DNA from: Streptomyces europaeiscabiei
GTDB lineage: Bacteria > Actinomycetota > Actinomycetes > Streptomycetales > Streptomycetaceae
Length of the DNA: 64,000 nt
Reading direction: 5' to 3'
Assembly: GCF_036346855.1 (NCBI RefSeq)
Contig: NZ_CP107841.1
Location: 7,320,001 to 7,384,000, forward strand
The notes below the pieces were generated by a model that was given only the letters and a program-made list of their open reading frames with translations, made no database searches and was not told the origin of the DNA. The position numbers were made by a program, and so were the translations under genes. Below, piece after piece: positions 9,778 through 20,146 of this stretch (position 1 is its first letter; each line of letters begins with the position of its first letter).

Positions 9778-12135
9778 ATGGAACCGACCGAGAGCGTCGC
9801 CCCGGACTCACGGCTGCGCCGCGTGTCCGGGGCCTGGAGATGGGGGCGCTCCCTGCTCATGGGAGGACGCCCGTTCGAGGGAAACCGAGAGCGGGGCCCC
9901 GGGCAGGCGTCGGCGGCCAATTCCCCGGTCGGGACGGCACGGCCGCCGAGCCGTGAGAGCACGAGCGCACGCGGCCCCCTCGTTCCGGGCCCGGCACAGC
10001 TCGCCGCCGGCACGGCGGCCGGCTCGGGCGGAGCCCCTGCCGTCACCGGCGCGCTCAGCGAGGGCCGCGGACACGAACTGCCGGGCCACGACGCCGAACG
10101 GCAGCTGTCCTGGCCCGCGCTGCCCGCCCTGATCGTGGGCCTCGCCGGCGCCATCCTGGGCGCCGGCTTCTACCGGGCGTTCGCCGGGCAGCATGCTCTC
10201 TTCCCGGCCGGCGCGGTCGGCTGGTCCCTCGCCCTGCTGACCGGCATCATCGTCGGCCATCTCGTCGCCATGGGCCGCGCCCGCTGGTGGGGCGGCACCG
10301 GCTCCGGCGCCGCCCTCACCCTCGCCGTCCTGCTGCTGTACGGCTGGGTGGCCGCCGGGATGGTCAGCCTCACCGTCGTCGTCCTCGTCGGCATCGCCCG
10401 CCGGGGCCGCTGGCGCCAGGGCGTCCTGCACGGCGCGGTCGACATCATCGGCATCGGTGCCGGCGCGCTCGTCCTGAAAGTCTTCGGCCGTGTCCCCTCC
10501 GTGGAGCGGCCCTGGGACCCGGACAGCTGGAACCTCTACTCGGCGCCCCAGGTGGCCCTGGTCGCCATCGCCTACCTCGCGGTCAGCCGAGCCCTGCTCT
10601 GGTATCTGGCGGCACCGCGCGGCGGACTGCCCACCGTCGCGCGCACAGCCCTGGTCAGGCAGGGGCTCGTCGCCGTCGCTCTGCTCGGCATCGCCCCGCT
10701 CGTCTGCGTCGTCGCCATAGCCCAGCCCCTGCTGCTGCCGCTCTTCGCCATCCCCCTCATCGCGCTCGACTCCACCCTGTGGATAGCCCGCGCCCGCGCC
10801 GAGGAGCAGCTGCGCGACCCGCTCACCGGGCTGCCGAACCGCCAGTGGCTGCTGGAACGGACCTGGACCGCCCTGGACGACGCCGAACGCATCGGAGCGA
10901 GGTCGGCGCTGATGCTGATCGACCTCGACCGTTTCAGGTCGGTCAACGACACACTCGGGCATCTCGCGGGCGACCGGTTGCTGTTGCAGATAGCCGATCG
11001 GCTGCGGGTCGCCCTGCCGCGCGGAGCGGAGGTCGCGCGGCTCGGTGGTGACGAGTTCGCCGTACTGCTGCCCGTCGCCGACTCCACGACGTCCGCGTCG
11101 CGGGTCGCCCGCAACCTCGTCGCCGCGCTCGGCTCACCGCTCGACCTCGACGGGCTCACCCTCGTCCTGGAGGCCAGCGCCGGGCTCGCCGTCTTCCCCG
11201 ACCACGCGCTCGACGCGGAGGGGCTGCTGCGCCGGGCGGACGTGGCGATGTACCAGGCGAAGCGCGACCGTACGGGCGTCGAGGTGTACGAGTCCAAGCG
11301 GGACTCGAACACCCCGGACCGGCTCGGCCTGCTGGGCGATCTGCGGCGCGCGCTCGACGCGCACGAGGTCGAGCTGCACTACCAGCCGAAGGTCCGCTTC
11401 GACGGGCAGGTCGCCGGTCTGGAGGCGCTGGTGCGGTGGGTGCACCCCGAGCGGGGGAAGGTGCCGCCGGACGAGTTCATAGCGATCGCCGAGTCGTCCG
11501 GACTGATGCCGCATCTGACGGAGTACGTCCTGGACACCGCGCTCGGACAGGTGGCGCGGTGGCGGGCACAGGGGCTGCACGTACCGGTCGCCGTGAACGT
11601 GTCCCCGCGCGATGTCCACACCCCCGGCTTCGCGGGTGCGGTGGCCGCGCGGCTGGCCCGCCACGGGGTTCCCGCCGGGTCGTTGCAGCTGGAGATAACG
11701 GAGCATGTGCTGCTCGAGGACCCGCAGCGGGCCGCGGACACCCTCGCCGGGCTGACCGGGCACGGGGTGAAGATGTCGCTCGACGACTTCGGGACGGGGT
11801 ATTCGTCGCTGGTGCATCTGCGGCGGCTGCCGGTGAGCGAGCTGAAGATCGACCGGTCGTTCGTGGCTCGGCTGGCGATCGACAACGAGGACGCGGAGAT
11901 CGTGCGCTGCACGGTCGATCTCGCGCATTCGCTGGGGCTGCTCGTCGTCGCGGAGGGGGTCGAGGACGACGAGACGTGGGAGCGGTTGCGGGACCTGGGG
12001 TGTGACGCGGTGCAGGGCTGGCTCGTCGCCGCCGCGATGCCGCCGGAGGAGGCCACGGCCTGGTTGCGGGCTCGGGGGTCCCGGGGGTGGCAGCGGCCGA
12101 AAGCGGCCTTGCCCGCGGCGACGGCGGACGAGTAG
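9778..12135 (+). CDS. rmdB: Membrane GGDEF-EAL c-di-GMP enzyme (RmdB type)
   Basis: 785 aa. About 120 low-complexity residues precede several membrane segments (residues about 120-340), then a GGDEF domain with intact GGDEF at 423-427, then an EAL domain with E549-A-L551, the DDFGTGYSS loop starting at Asp669, and EGVED. Both diguanylate cyclase and phosphodiesterase signatures are complete. The neighbour of ligA in Streptomyces coelicolor (SCO5495) is, to my knowledge, the phosphodiesterase RmdB, which affects aerial mycelium formation; position and architecture agree. The ATG at 9778 has a purine-rich site (GAGAGGGACGGG); the frame is open further upstream but lacks support. Confidence 0.88.
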   Translation: MEPTESVAPDSRLRRVSGAWRWGRSLLMGGRPFEGNRERGPGQASAANSPVGTARPPSRESTSARGPLVPGPAQLAAGTAAGSGGAPAVTGALSEGRGHELPGHDAERQLSWPALPALIVGLAGAILGAGFYRAFAGQHALFPAGAVGWSLALLTGIIVGHLVAMGRARWWGGTGSGAALTLAVLLLYGWVAAGMVSLTVVVLVGIARRGRWRQGVLHGAVDIIGIGAGALVLKVFGRVPSVERPWDPDSWNLYSAPQVALVAIAYLAVSRALLWYLAAPRGGLPTVARTALVRQGLVAVALLGIAPLVCVVAIAQPLLLPLFAIPLIALDSTLWIARARAEEQLRDPLTGLPNRQWLLERTWTALDDAERIGARSALMLIDLDRFRSVNDTLGHLAGDRLLLQIADRLRVALPRGAEVARLGGDEFAVLLPVADSTTSASRVARNLVAALGSPLDLDGLTLVLEASAGLAVFPDHALDAEGLLRRADVAMYQAKRDRTGVEVYESKRDSNTPDRLGLLGDLRRALDAHEVELHYQPKVRFDGQVAGLEALVRWVHPERGKVPPDEFIAIAESSGLMPHLTEYVLDTALGQVARWRAQGLHVPVAVNVSPRDVHTPGFAGAVAARLARHGVPAGSLQLEITEHVLLEDPQRAADTLAGLTGHGVKMSLDDFGTGYSSLVHLRRLPVSELKIDRSFVARLAIDNEDAEIVRCTVDLAHSLGLLVVAEGVEDDETWERLRDLGCDAVQGWLVAAAMPPEEATAWLRARGSRGWQRPKAALPAATADE

Positions 12136-12198
12136 TTCCCTTCGCCCCCCGAGGGGTGCCACGCGTAGTTGTTCGGCTGCGGGTGCGTGGGGGCTGGT

Positions 12199-12295
12199 CG
12201 CGCAGTTCCCCGCGCCCCTGAAACGCCGGGGCCGCGCCCCGGCTTTTCGTCGGCCCGCAGGGCCGGATCCTGTTGGGGGCGCGGGGAACTGCGCG
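12199..12295. repeat. Intergenic palindromic element, copy 2
   Basis: A 20-bp perfect inverted repeat (12199-12218 with 12276-12295) with the same arms as copies 1 and 3, flanked by weaker outward pairing (GCGGGTG... with ...CACCCGC). It fills most of the 306-bp gap 12136-12441 between rmdB and gatC. Only a possible -10 box (TAGGAT, 12396-12401) for gatC was seen besides it. Confidence 0.9.
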
Positions 12296-12441
12296 AGAAG
12301 CCCCACCGGACCCGCACCCGCCCACGAATCCGTAACCTCCCGAGCTTCGAGGCGTCCGAGTCCAAACCCGTGCGCGGGCAGCATCGCGCGCCCCATAGGA
12401 TTGGCGCCAAACCACATTCACTCACCCCAGAGGATCGCTGC

Positions 12442-12738
12442 ATGCCTGGCATCACGCGCGAGGAGGTCGCCCACCTCGCCCGGCTGGCGCGTCTGGAGCT
12501 GAAGCCCGAAGAGCTCGAACACTTCGCGGGCCAGCTGGACGACATCATCGGCGCGGTCGCCCGCGTCAGTGAGGTCGCCGACCAAGATGTACCGCCGACC
12601 TCGCACCCGCTGCCGCTGACGAACGTCATGCGCGCGGACGAGGTCCGTCCGTCGCTCACCCCCGAGCAGGCACTTTCCGCCGCCCCGGCCCAGGAGCAGC
12701 AGCGTTTCAAGGTGCCGCAGATCCTGGGGGAGGACTGA
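12442..12738 (+). CDS. gatC: Asp-tRNA(Asn)/Glu-tRNA(Gln) amidotransferase subunit C
   Basis: 98 aa, the usual size. GatC is the small scaffold subunit that wraps around GatA in the GatCAB complex, which amidates mischarged Glu-tRNA(Gln) and Asp-tRNA(Asn). The conserved start ([17 protein letters not shown]) and the C-terminal PQILGED tail are both present. ATG at 12442 follows an AGAGGA site. gatA begins 7 bp downstream, so they form one operon. Confidence 0.97.
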   Translation: MPGITREEVAHLARLARLELKPEELEHFAGQLDDIIGAVARVSEVADQDVPPTSHPLPLTNVMRADEVRPSLTPEQALSAAPAQEQQRFKVPQILGED

Positions 12739-12745
12739 TCACGTC

Positions 12746-14242
12746 ATGACCGACAGCATCATCAAGCTCACCGCGGCGGAGATCGCCGCGAAGATCGCCG
12801 CCGGTGAACTCACCGCCGTGCAGGTCACCGAGGCCCACCTGGCCCGGATCGAGGCCGTCGACGAGAAGGTGCACGCCTTCCTGCACGTCGACCGCGAGGG
12901 CGCCCTCGCCCAGGCCCGCGCCGTCGACGAGAAGAAGGCCAGGGGCGAGAAGCTCGGCCCGCTCGCCGGTGTTCCGCTCGCGCTCAAGGACATCTTCACC
13001 ACGGTCGGTATCCCGACCACCGTGGGCTCGAAGATCCTCGAAGGGTGGATCCCGCCGTACGACGCGACCCTCACCAAGCGGTTGAAGGACGCCGACGTCG
13101 TCATCCTCGGCAAGACCAACATGGACGAGTTCGCCATGGGGTCCTCCACCGAGAACAGCGCGTACGGGCCGACCGGCAACCCCTGGGACCTCACCCGTAT
13201 CCCCGGTGGCTCCGGCGGCGGTTCCTCCGCCTCCCTCGCCTCCTACCAGGCACCCCTCGCCATCGGCACCGACACCGGCGGTTCCATCCGTCAGCCGGCC
13301 GCCGTCACCGGCACGGTCGGCGTCAAGCCGACGTACGGCGCGGTCTCCCGCTACGGCATGGTGGCGTTCAGCAGCAGCCTCGACCAGGGCGGGCCCTGCG
13401 CCCGTACGGTCCTGGACGCGGCGCTCCTGCACGAGGTCATCGCCGGGCACGACCCGCTGGACTCCACGTCCATCGACGCCCCGGTCCCGCCGGTCGTCGA
13501 GGCCGCCCGCAACGGCAGCGTCGCCGGGATGCGCGTGGGCGTCGTCAAGCAGTTCCGCGGCGAGGGCTACCAGGCCGGTGTCGTCCAGCGGTTCGACGAG
13601 TCCGTCGAACTGCTGAAGGAGCTGGGCGCCGAGATCGTCGAGCTGGACTGCCCGTCGTTCGACCTGGCGCTGGCCGCGTACTACCTGATCGCGCCGAGCG
13701 AGTGTTCGAGCAACCTCGCCCGCTTCGACGGGCTGCGCTACGGCCTGCGTACCGGCGACGACGGCACGAACTCCGCCGAGGCGGTCACCTCCCTCACCCG
13801 TGAGGCGGGCTTCGGCCCCGAGGTGAAGCGCCGCATCATGCTCGGCACGTACGCGCTCAGCTCCGGCTACTACGACGCGTACTACGGCAGCGCCCAGAAG
13901 GTCCGTACGCTCATCACGCGCGACTTCGAGAAGTCGTTCGAGAAGGTCGACGTCATCGTCTCGCCGACCACGCCCACCACCGCCTTCCCGATCGGCGAGC
14001 GCGCCGACGACCCGATGGCGATGTACCTGGCGGACCTCTGCACCATCCCGACCAACCTCGCGGGCAACGCCGCGATGTCCCTGCCCTGCGGCCTCGCGCC
14101 GGAGGACGGGCTGCCGGTCGGACTGCAGATCATCGCCCCGGCACTGAAGGACGACCGTCTTTACAAGGTCGGCGCCGCCGTGGAGGCCGCCTTCGTGGAA
14201 AAGTGGGGGCACCCGCTCCTCGAGGAGGCTCCGTCGCTGTGA
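12746..14242 (+). CDS. gatA: Asp-tRNA(Asn)/Glu-tRNA(Gln) amidotransferase subunit A
   Basis: 498 aa. This is the glutaminase subunit of GatCAB; it releases ammonia from glutamine and channels it to GatB. The amidase-signature triad is visible as Lys81, Ser156 and nucleophile Ser180 ([11 protein letters not shown]), each offset by exactly two from the well-studied Staphylococcus enzyme. The stop overlaps the start of the next small gene by four bases (GTGA), implying coupled translation. Confidence 0.98.
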   Translation: MTDSIIKLTAAEIAAKIAAGELTAVQVTEAHLARIEAVDEKVHAFLHVDREGALAQARAVDEKKARGEKLGPLAGVPLALKDIFTTVGIPTTVGSKILEGWIPPYDATLTKRLKDADVVILGKTNMDEFAMGSSTENSAYGPTGNPWDLTRIPGGSGGGSSASLASYQAPLAIGTDTGGSIRQPAAVTGTVGVKPTYGAVSRYGMVAFSSSLDQGGPCARTVLDAALLHEVIAGHDPLDSTSIDAPVPPVVEAARNGSVAGMRVGVVKQFRGEGYQAGVVQRFDESVELLKELGAEIVELDCPSFDLALAAYYLIAPSECSSNLARFDGLRYGLRTGDDGTNSAEAVTSLTREAGFGPEVKRRIMLGTYALSSGYYDAYYGSAQKVRTLITRDFEKSFEKVDVIVSPTTPTTAFPIGERADDPMAMYLADLCTIPTNLAGNAAMSLPCGLAPEDGLPVGLQIIAPALKDDRLYKVGAAVEAAFVEKWGHPLLEEAPSL

Positions 14243-14481
14243 CCAACGCACTGTCCAAGGCCAAGGACTTCCAGAAGTCCAAGTCCGGCACGTACGTGTC
14301 CATCGCCACCACCGCCTTCGGCGCGTGGGGTATCGCCAAGCGGATCAAGAAGGCCCGCGCCGAGCAGGACACGCTGCGGCTGATCGACTCGACGGTCGCC
14401 GCCGTCGGCATCGTCACCGGCCTCGCCATCCTGTACCGCGAACTGAAGCGGCTGGGCGACGACGACGTCCTGCTGGGCTGA
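14239..14481 (+). CDS. Small membrane protein between gatA and gatB
   Basis: 80 aa, unknown function. The start GTG overlaps the gatA stop (GTGA) and the stop is 15 bp before gatB, so it is embedded in the gat operon. The protein is basic with two hydrophobic segments ([17 protein letters not shown] near residues 17-33 and [16 protein letters not shown] near 52-67) joined by a Lys/Arg-rich loop. I do not recognise a family beyond a conserved Streptomyces hypothetical at the same position. The overlap is the main evidence that it is translated. Confidence 0.8.
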   Translation: MTNALSKAKDFQKSKSGTYVSIATTAFGAWGIAKRIKKARAEQDTLRLIDSTVAAVGIVTGLAILYRELKRLGDDDVLLG

Positions 14482-14496
14482 GAGGGAAGTTCAACC

Positions 14497-16011
14497 GTGA
14501 CCACCACGACCGACCTGGTGTCGTACGAGGACGCGCTGGCGTCGTACGACCCCGTCATGGGCCTCGAGGTCCATGTCGAACTCGGCACCAGGACCAAGAT
14601 GTTCTGCGGCTGCTCGACCGAACTCGGTAGGGACGCCAACACGCAGACCTGCCCCACCTGCCTCGGCCTGCCCGGCGCGCTCCCGGTCGTCAACGCCATC
14701 GGCGTCGAGTCCGCGATCAGGATCGGTCTCGCGCTGAACTGCGAGATCGCCGAGTGGTGCCGCTTCGCCCGGAAGAACTACTTCTATCCGGACATGCCGA
14801 AGAACTTCCAGACCTCCCAGTACGACGAGCCGATCGCCTTCAACGGCTACCTCGACGTACAGCTGGAGGACGGCGAGACCTTCCGCGTGGAGATCGAGCG
14901 CGCCCACATGGAGGAGGACACCGGCAAGTCGACGCACGTCGGCGGTGCCACCGGCCGCATCCACGGCGCCTCGCACTCGCTGCTCGACTACAACCGCGCG
15001 GGCATCCCGCTCATCGAGATCGTCACCAAGCCGATCGAGGGCGCGGGCGAGCGCGCTCCCGAGGTCGCCAAGGCGTACGTCCGTGAGCTGCGCGAGGTCA
15101 TCAAGGCGCTCGGTGTCTCGGAAGCCCGCATGGAGATGGGGCAGATGCGCTGCGACGTGAACCTGTCGCTGCGCCCGCACGGCCGTGAGAAGTTCGGCAC
15201 ACGTTCCGAGACGAAGAACGTGAACTCTCTGCGCAGCGTCGAGCGTGCCGCCCGCTTCGAGATCCAGCGGCACGCGGCCGTCCTGAACGACGGCGGGACG
15301 ATCATCCAGGAGACCCGGCACTTCCACGAGGACACGGGGTCCACGACCTCGGGCCGTGTGAAGGAGGAGGCCGAGGACTACCGGTACTTCCCCGAGCCGG
15401 ACCTCGTTCCGGTGGCCCCCTCGCGCGAGTGGGTCGAGGAGATCCGGGCCTCGCTGCCCGAGCTGCCGCTGGTCCGGCGCAACCGGCTCCTCGCGGAGTG
15501 GGGCATCTCGGGCACCGAGATGCAGGCCATCCTCAACGCCGGCGCACTGGACCTGATCGTCGCCACCATCGAGGCCGGGGCGGACTCCGTCTCCGCCCGC
15601 AAGTGGTGGATGGGCGAGCTGGCCCGCAGCGCCAACGAGTCGGGCACCTCGCTCGACGAGCTGGCGATCACGCCGGAGCAGGTCGCCCGGGTCACCGCGC
15701 TCGTCGCGTCCGGCGACCTGAACGACAAGCTGGCTCGCCAGGTCATCGAGGGCGTCCTGGCGGGCGAGGGCACCCCGGACGAGGTCGTCGACAAGCGCGG
15801 TCTGAAGGTCGTCTCCGACGAGGGGGCCCTGACGACTGCCGTCGAGGAGGCCATCGCCGGCAACCCGGGCATCGCCGACAAGATCCGTGGCGGCAAGGTG
15901 GCAGCGGCCGGAGCCCTGGTCGGCGCGGTCATGAAGGCCACCCGGGGTCAGGCCGACGCGGCTCGCGTCAAGGAGCTGATCCTGGAGCAGCTGGGCGTCA
16001 GCGAGAGCTGA
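14497..16011 (+). CDS. gatB: Asp-tRNA(Asn)/Glu-tRNA(Gln) amidotransferase subunit B
   Basis: 504 aa. This is the kinase/transamidase subunit that phosphorylates the misacylated tRNA side chain and replaces it with ammonia from GatA. It has the conserved [12 protein letters not shown] start, [13 protein letters not shown], and the tail YqeY-like helical domain that binds tRNA. The GTG start follows GAGAGGGAAG. A strong hairpin follows the stop. Confidence 0.98.
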   Translation: MTTTTDLVSYEDALASYDPVMGLEVHVELGTRTKMFCGCSTELGRDANTQTCPTCLGLPGALPVVNAIGVESAIRIGLALNCEIAEWCRFARKNYFYPDMPKNFQTSQYDEPIAFNGYLDVQLEDGETFRVEIERAHMEEDTGKSTHVGGATGRIHGASHSLLDYNRAGIPLIEIVTKPIEGAGERAPEVAKAYVRELREVIKALGVSEARMEMGQMRCDVNLSLRPHGREKFGTRSETKNVNSLRSVERAARFEIQRHAAVLNDGGTIIQETRHFHEDTGSTTSGRVKEEAEDYRYFPEPDLVPVAPSREWVEEIRASLPELPLVRRNRLLAEWGISGTEMQAILNAGALDLIVATIEAGADSVSARKWWMGELARSANESGTSLDELAITPEQVARVTALVASGDLNDKLARQVIEGVLAGEGTPDEVVDKRGLKVVSDEGALTTAVEEAIAGNPGIADKIRGGKVAAAGALVGAVMKATRGQADAARVKELILEQLGVSES

Positions 16012-16036
16012 ACGGGCGACCGGTTCACTGCGTATC

Positions 16037-16075
16037 CCTGAGGGCGGCACATCACTGCGATGGGCCGCCCTCAGG
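16037..16075. terminator. Terminator after gatB
   Basis: A 12-bp perfect stem (16037-16048 with 16064-16075), loop 15 bases, 26 bp after the gatB stop. It probably ends the gat operon. The remainder of the gap up to 16237 shows no other clear signal. Confidence 0.75.
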
Positions 16076-16237
16076 CGCGTGCACGGCAGTGACACAGGGC
16101 GACAGAGTGCCGCCGTTTGTCCTGTGAGGTGCCTCCCATCCCATGTGAGGAGAGCCTCAAAGGGGCCAAAAGATCACATTGCGGTGCAACAGTTGCCGGG
16201 AATTGCTCATGTCTCCCCCCTTTCAGGAGCACGATCC

Positions 16238-18550
16238 GTGGCAGCCCTCGCGCGCTGGTGTGTCCGGCACCGTCTCGTCGCCGTACTTCTGTGGCTTCTT
16301 GCGTTCGCCGGCACGGCCGCCGGCGCCGCCGCAGCGGGAGCCGCGTACTCGAACGACTACAAGACCCCCGGCACCGAGTCCAGCCGCGCCACCGAACTCC
16401 TGAGCGAAGGCTTCCCCGGCGTGAGCGGCGACAGCGCCACCGTCGTCTGGCACACGGACAAGGGGTCCGTACGGGCCGCCGCCGTCGAGCAGACGATGAC
16501 CCGGACCCTCGACGAGATGGCCGACCTGCCGGGCGTCGCCGCCGTGACCGACCCGTACGACGGCGCCGACGGCGGCCGGATCAGCGAGGACGGGCGTACG
16601 GCGTACGCGACCGTCACCTTCGACAAGCCGGCCGAGGACGTGGACAAGGCGCAGGCCGAGGCCGTCGTCGACGCCGCGAAGGGCGCCGAGGGCGCCGGGC
16701 TCCAGGTGGAGCTGGGCGGCACCTCGATCGAACTCACCGAGTCCTCCGGCGGGCACCTCGCCGAGATCGTCGGCGTGCTCGTCGCCGCCGTCGTGCTCTT
16801 CCTGGCGTTCGGCTCGCTCGCCGCCAGCCTGCTGCCGATCGCGACCGCCCTGGTCAGCGTGGGCACCGCCTACGCGGGGATCACCCTGCTCGGGCACGCG
16901 ATGACGGTCGCCGACTTCGCGCCCATGCTGGGCACCCTGATCGGCCTCGGCGTCGGCATCGACTACGCGCTGTTCATCGTGACCCGGCACCGGCGCGGGC
17001 TGAAGCGGGGGCTGTCCGTCGAGGAGGCCGCGCGGAACGCGGTCGCGACCACCGGACGGGCCGTCGTCTTCGCGGGCGCCACGGTCTGCATAGCCCTGCT
17101 CGGCATGCTGATCCTGCGGCTCGGCTTCCTCAACGGCGTCGCGATCGCCGCCTCCCTCACCGTGGTCCTCACCGTCGCCGCCTCCGTGACGCTGCTGCCG
17201 GCCCTGCTGTCGTTCATCGGCATGCGGGCCCTGAGCCGCCGCGAGCGCCGCCGCCTCGCCGAGCACGGCCCCGAACCCGAGCTGCCCACGGGCTTCGCCG
17301 CCCGCTGGTCCGCCTTCGTCGAACGGCACCCCAAGAAGCTCGGCGCGATCGCCCTCGTCGTCATGACCTTGCTCGCCCTGCCCACGCTCGGGCTGCGCCT
17401 GGGCACATCCGACCAGGGCAACGACCCGGCGGCGACGACCACCCGCCAGGCCTACGACCTCCTCGCCGACGGTTTCGGGCCCGGTGTCAACGGCCCGCTC
17501 ACCCTCGTCACCAAGGTCGACGGCGCCGCCGACAAGCTCGCGCTCGACAACCTCGACACCACGCTGAGGGCCACCGAGGGCGTCTCGGCGGTGACCCCGG
17601 TGACGTACAACGCCGGCGGTGACACCGCCTACCTCACCGTCGTACCGGAGTCCTCCCCGCAGTCGGCGAGGACCAGCGGCCTCGTCGAACGGCTGCGCGA
17701 CGAAGTGCTGCCGCGCGCCGAGACCGGCACCTCGCTCGATCTGCACGTCGGCGGGGTGACCGCCGGGTACGACGACTTCGCGGACGTCATCGTCGGCAAG
17801 CTGCCGCTGTTCGTGGGTGTCGTCATCGGCCTCGGCTGTCTGCTGCTCCTGCTCGCCTTCCGGTCCATCGGGATACCGCTCAAGGCCGCCGCGATGAACG
17901 TGGCCGCCGTCGCCGCCGCCTTCGGCGTGGTCGTCGCGATCTTCCAGTGGGGCTGGGGGAGTGAACTGCTGGGCCTCGGCAGCGCCGGACCGATCGAGCC
18001 CTTCCTCCCCGTGATCATGGTCTCCGTCCTCTTCGGGCTCTCCATGGACTACCAGGTCTTCCTGGTCAGCCGGATGTACGAGGAGTGGCTGGAGACCGGC
18101 GACAACCGGCGCGCGGTCCGGGTGGGCCTCGCCGAGACCAGCCGGGTGATCAACTCCGCGGCGGTCATCATGATCTCCGTCTTCCTCGCCTTCGTACTCA
18201 GCGGCGACCGTGTGATCGCCATGTTCGGCATCGCCCTCGCCGCCGCCGTAGCCCTCGACGCCTTCGTCCTGCGTACGCTGCTCGTCCCCGCCCTCATGCA
18301 CCTGCTCGGCGGCGCCAACTGGTGGCTGCCCCGCTGGCTCGACCGGCGCATGCCGCGCATCAGCATCGAGCCGCCCGAATCCCGCGCCGCCCATGAGAGG
18401 CTGGCCGCCGCGACGGACGCCGAGGCGGCGGACGTACTGGCGGGGGACGCCGGTGAGGTACCGGCGCGGGACGCCGACGCGACGGGCGTACGGGCCACGG
18501 ACGTACGGGCGAAGGAGCGACAGCCGGATGTACGCGATATCCCTGGGTGA
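16238..18550 (+). CDS. MMPL-family RND transporter
   Basis: 770 aa. It is an MMPL/YdfJ-type exporter: one N-terminal membrane segment, an extracellular domain, a block of about five segments (LAEIVGVLVAAVVLF onward, with GLGVGIDYALFIVTRHR), then the same arrangement repeated with FGLSMDYQVFLVSR. Such proteins export lipids or hydrophobic metabolites by proton motive force. The GTG at 16238 has AGGAGC 7 bases upstream. The last 50 residues are a low-complexity Ala/Asp/Val tail, and the final 23 bp overlap the next gene. Confidence 0.9.
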   Translation: MAALARWCVRHRLVAVLLWLLAFAGTAAGAAAAGAAYSNDYKTPGTESSRATELLSEGFPGVSGDSATVVWHTDKGSVRAAAVEQTMTRTLDEMADLPGVAAVTDPYDGADGGRISEDGRTAYATVTFDKPAEDVDKAQAEAVVDAAKGAEGAGLQVELGGTSIELTESSGGHLAEIVGVLVAAVVLFLAFGSLAASLLPIATALVSVGTAYAGITLLGHAMTVADFAPMLGTLIGLGVGIDYALFIVTRHRRGLKRGLSVEEAARNAVATTGRAVVFAGATVCIALLGMLILRLGFLNGVAIAASLTVVLTVAASVTLLPALLSFIGMRALSRRERRRLAEHGPEPELPTGFAARWSAFVERHPKKLGAIALVVMTLLALPTLGLRLGTSDQGNDPAATTTRQAYDLLADGFGPGVNGPLTLVTKVDGAADKLALDNLDTTLRATEGVSAVTPVTYNAGGDTAYLTVVPESSPQSARTSGLVERLRDEVLPRAETGTSLDLHVGGVTAGYDDFADVIVGKLPLFVGVVIGLGCLLLLLAFRSIGIPLKAAAMNVAAVAAAFGVVVAIFQWGWGSELLGLGSAGPIEPFLPVIMVSVLFGLSMDYQVFLVSRMYEEWLETGDNRRAVRVGLAETSRVINSAAVIMISVFLAFVLSGDRVIAMFGIALAAAVALDAFVLRTLLVPALMHLLGGANWWLPRWLDRRMPRISIEPPESRAAHERLAAATDAEAADVLAGDAGEVPARDADATGVRATDVRAKERQPDVRDIPG

Positions 18551-19103
18551 CGACGGGGCCGAACTGCGGCCCCTGGAACCCTGGCACGCCGAGGAGTTCC
18601 TCACGCACCTGGAGCGAGGGCGGGACTTCGTCAACGAGTACGTCCCCTTCGGCCAGAGCGCCACGGACGTGGGGTCCGCGCACGCCGTCCTCCAGCGCTA
18701 CGCCGACATGCGCGCCGCCGACACCGGCTCCCTGCACGGCATCTGGTTCGACGGCAGTCTCGTCGGCGGGGTCCTCTTCCTCAACTTCGACGCGGAGAAC
18801 GCCAACTGCGAGGTCGGCTGCTGGCTGGAGCCCGCCGGCACGGGGCGGGGCCTGGTCACCCGCGCGATGCGGATCCTCATCGACTGGGCCGTCGACGTTC
18901 GTGCCATCCACCGCGTCGAGTGGATCGCCGCCTCCGGCAACACGCCGAGCCTGAACGTGGCACGGCGGCTCGGCATGGTCAGGGACGGTGTACAACGGGA
19001 GAGGTATCCCCATCGAGGTGTCCGGCACGACTTGGAGATATGGTCCGTCCTGGCGCCCGAATGGCGTGCGGCACGTGATCGCAGTGCTCACAGCGATCAT
19101 TAA
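18528..19103 (+). CDS. GNAT acetyltransferase (RimJ/RimL-like)
   Basis: 191 aa. GNAT fold: N-terminal LRPLEPWHAEEFL, acceptor region, and the acetyl-CoA loop EPAGTGRGLVTRAM (residues about 101-114) followed by NTPSLNVARRLGM. It may acetylate a protein N-terminus or small amine; the substrate is unknown. ATG at 18528 with GAAGGAG 9 bases upstream lies inside the MMPL gene, giving a 23-bp overlap and suggesting translational coupling. Confidence 0.87.
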   Translation: MYAISLGDDGAELRPLEPWHAEEFLTHLERGRDFVNEYVPFGQSATDVGSAHAVLQRYADMRAADTGSLHGIWFDGSLVGGVLFLNFDAENANCEVGCWLEPAGTGRGLVTRAMRILIDWAVDVRAIHRVEWIAASGNTPSLNVARRLGMVRDGVQRERYPHRGVRHDLEIWSVLAPEWRAARDRSAHSDH

Positions 19104-19138
19104 GAAACCTCTCAGACAACATTCGTACGGTGCGAGGT

Positions 19139-19744
19139 ATGGGAACCAAGACAGTTGACGAGACCGGTGCCGATACGGGCGCCGAGGCCAGGAACGACGA
19201 CGAGTCGGTGAAGGGCGCCGACGTCACCAAGGACGACGCGGCGACGGAGGAAGCCACGACGGACACCGGCGACTCGGTCGAGGCCGACGACTCCGACGAG
19301 ACCGGAGAGTTCGACGAGGAGTTCCCGCCGGCCGTCGCGAAGACGTCGCCGGGTGTGGGACAGGGTGCCGCCGGCATCGTGTCCGTGGTGCTGGGCCTGG
19401 TGTCGCTGACCGGCGGCTGGGTCGGCACGGTCGCCTCCGCGCGCGCGGAGATCACCGGCCAGATCGAGATGCAGGCCGCGACGAACGCGACCGTCGCCAC
19501 GCAGCTCCAGGCGGTCTACGGCGATGCCTGGCAGGCCTCCGCGCTGTGGGGCGGCATCTTCGCGCTGGTCGGGCTGCTCGTCGGCGTCGCCGTGCTGGTG
19601 CGACCCGCGTTCGGCGACCCCGACCAGGTACAGACACCGTGGATCAAGTCGGTGGCCTGGGCCGGCGTCGCGGTCGGCTTCATCGGGCTGGTGCTCGCCG
19701 CCCTGAAGTACTCCGACATCCTGCTGGGGCTGCCGAGCACCTGA
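19139..19744 (+). CDS. Hypothetical membrane protein with acidic N-terminus
   Basis: 201 aa, family not recognised. The first 65 residues are highly acidic and disordered (DDSDETGEFDEEF). They precede three hydrophobic segments: VGQGAAGIVSVVLGLVSLTG (about 78-97), LWGGIFALVGLLVGVAVLV (about 138-156) and WAGVAVGFIGLVLAALKY (about 175-192). The ATG at 19139 was chosen over an in-frame GTG 9 bases earlier; neither has a good ribosome site. A very strong terminator follows. Confidence 0.75.
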   Translation: MGTKTVDETGADTGAEARNDDESVKGADVTKDDAATEEATTDTGDSVEADDSDETGEFDEEFPPAVAKTSPGVGQGAAGIVSVVLGLVSLTGGWVGTVASARAEITGQIEMQAATNATVATQLQAVYGDAWQASALWGGIFALVGLLVGVAVLVRPAFGDPDQVQTPWIKSVAWAGVAVGFIGLVLAALKYSDILLGLPST

Positions 19745-19769
19745 CGCCCGCTTCGGCAGGACGGCTTCT

Positions 19770-19821
19770 GAGGGGCCTTAGGCCCGTCGTAGGTATCCCT
19801 ACGACGGGCCTAAGGCCCCTC
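19770..19821. terminator. Bidirectional terminator, 24-bp perfect stem
   Basis: Perfect inverted repeat 19770-19793 with 19798-19821 around the 4-base loop TATC. It is the strongest hairpin in the window by stem length with no mismatch and lies 25 bp after the membrane protein stop. Confidence 0.95.
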
Positions 19822-19930
19822 ACGCGTTCAAGATGCGGAACTCTCCCGATGTGGCCGCCCCGCCTTGGAGACGAAGGTTGAGACATCGCAGAAAGCGAGC
19901 CGAGACCGACTCTTCACCAGGGGTATCCAG

Positions 19931-20146
19931 ATGTTCCAGTACGAGCTCCAGCAGATCCGTTCCGCAGAGCTGATCCGTGAGGCGCAGCACAACCGTCAGG
20001 TACGCGAGGCCCGCCGCGCCCGCCGCGAGGCCGCACACGACTCCAGGACGACGGCGAGGTCCGCGTCGGGGGAGGGGGACAAGGACGCCGAACGGCCGGT
20101 GCTCGGAGAACGCATACGCCGACTGCGCTTCCCCCGCGCCGCGTGA
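19931..20146 (+). CDS. Small Arg-rich hypothetical protein
   Basis: 71 aa. It starts MFQYELQQIRSAELIREAQ, continues as a charged helix with REARRARREAAHD, and ends RRLRFPRAA. No catalytic motif; a coiled or amphipathic helix is likely. ATG at 19931 follows CAGGGGT; an upstream in-frame TTG at 19865 lacks a ribosome site. It resembles small conserved actinobacterial proteins, but I cannot name a function. Confidence 0.65.
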   Translation: MFQYELQQIRSAELIREAQHNRQVREARRARREAAHDSRTTARSASGEGDKDAERPVLGERIRRLRFPRAA

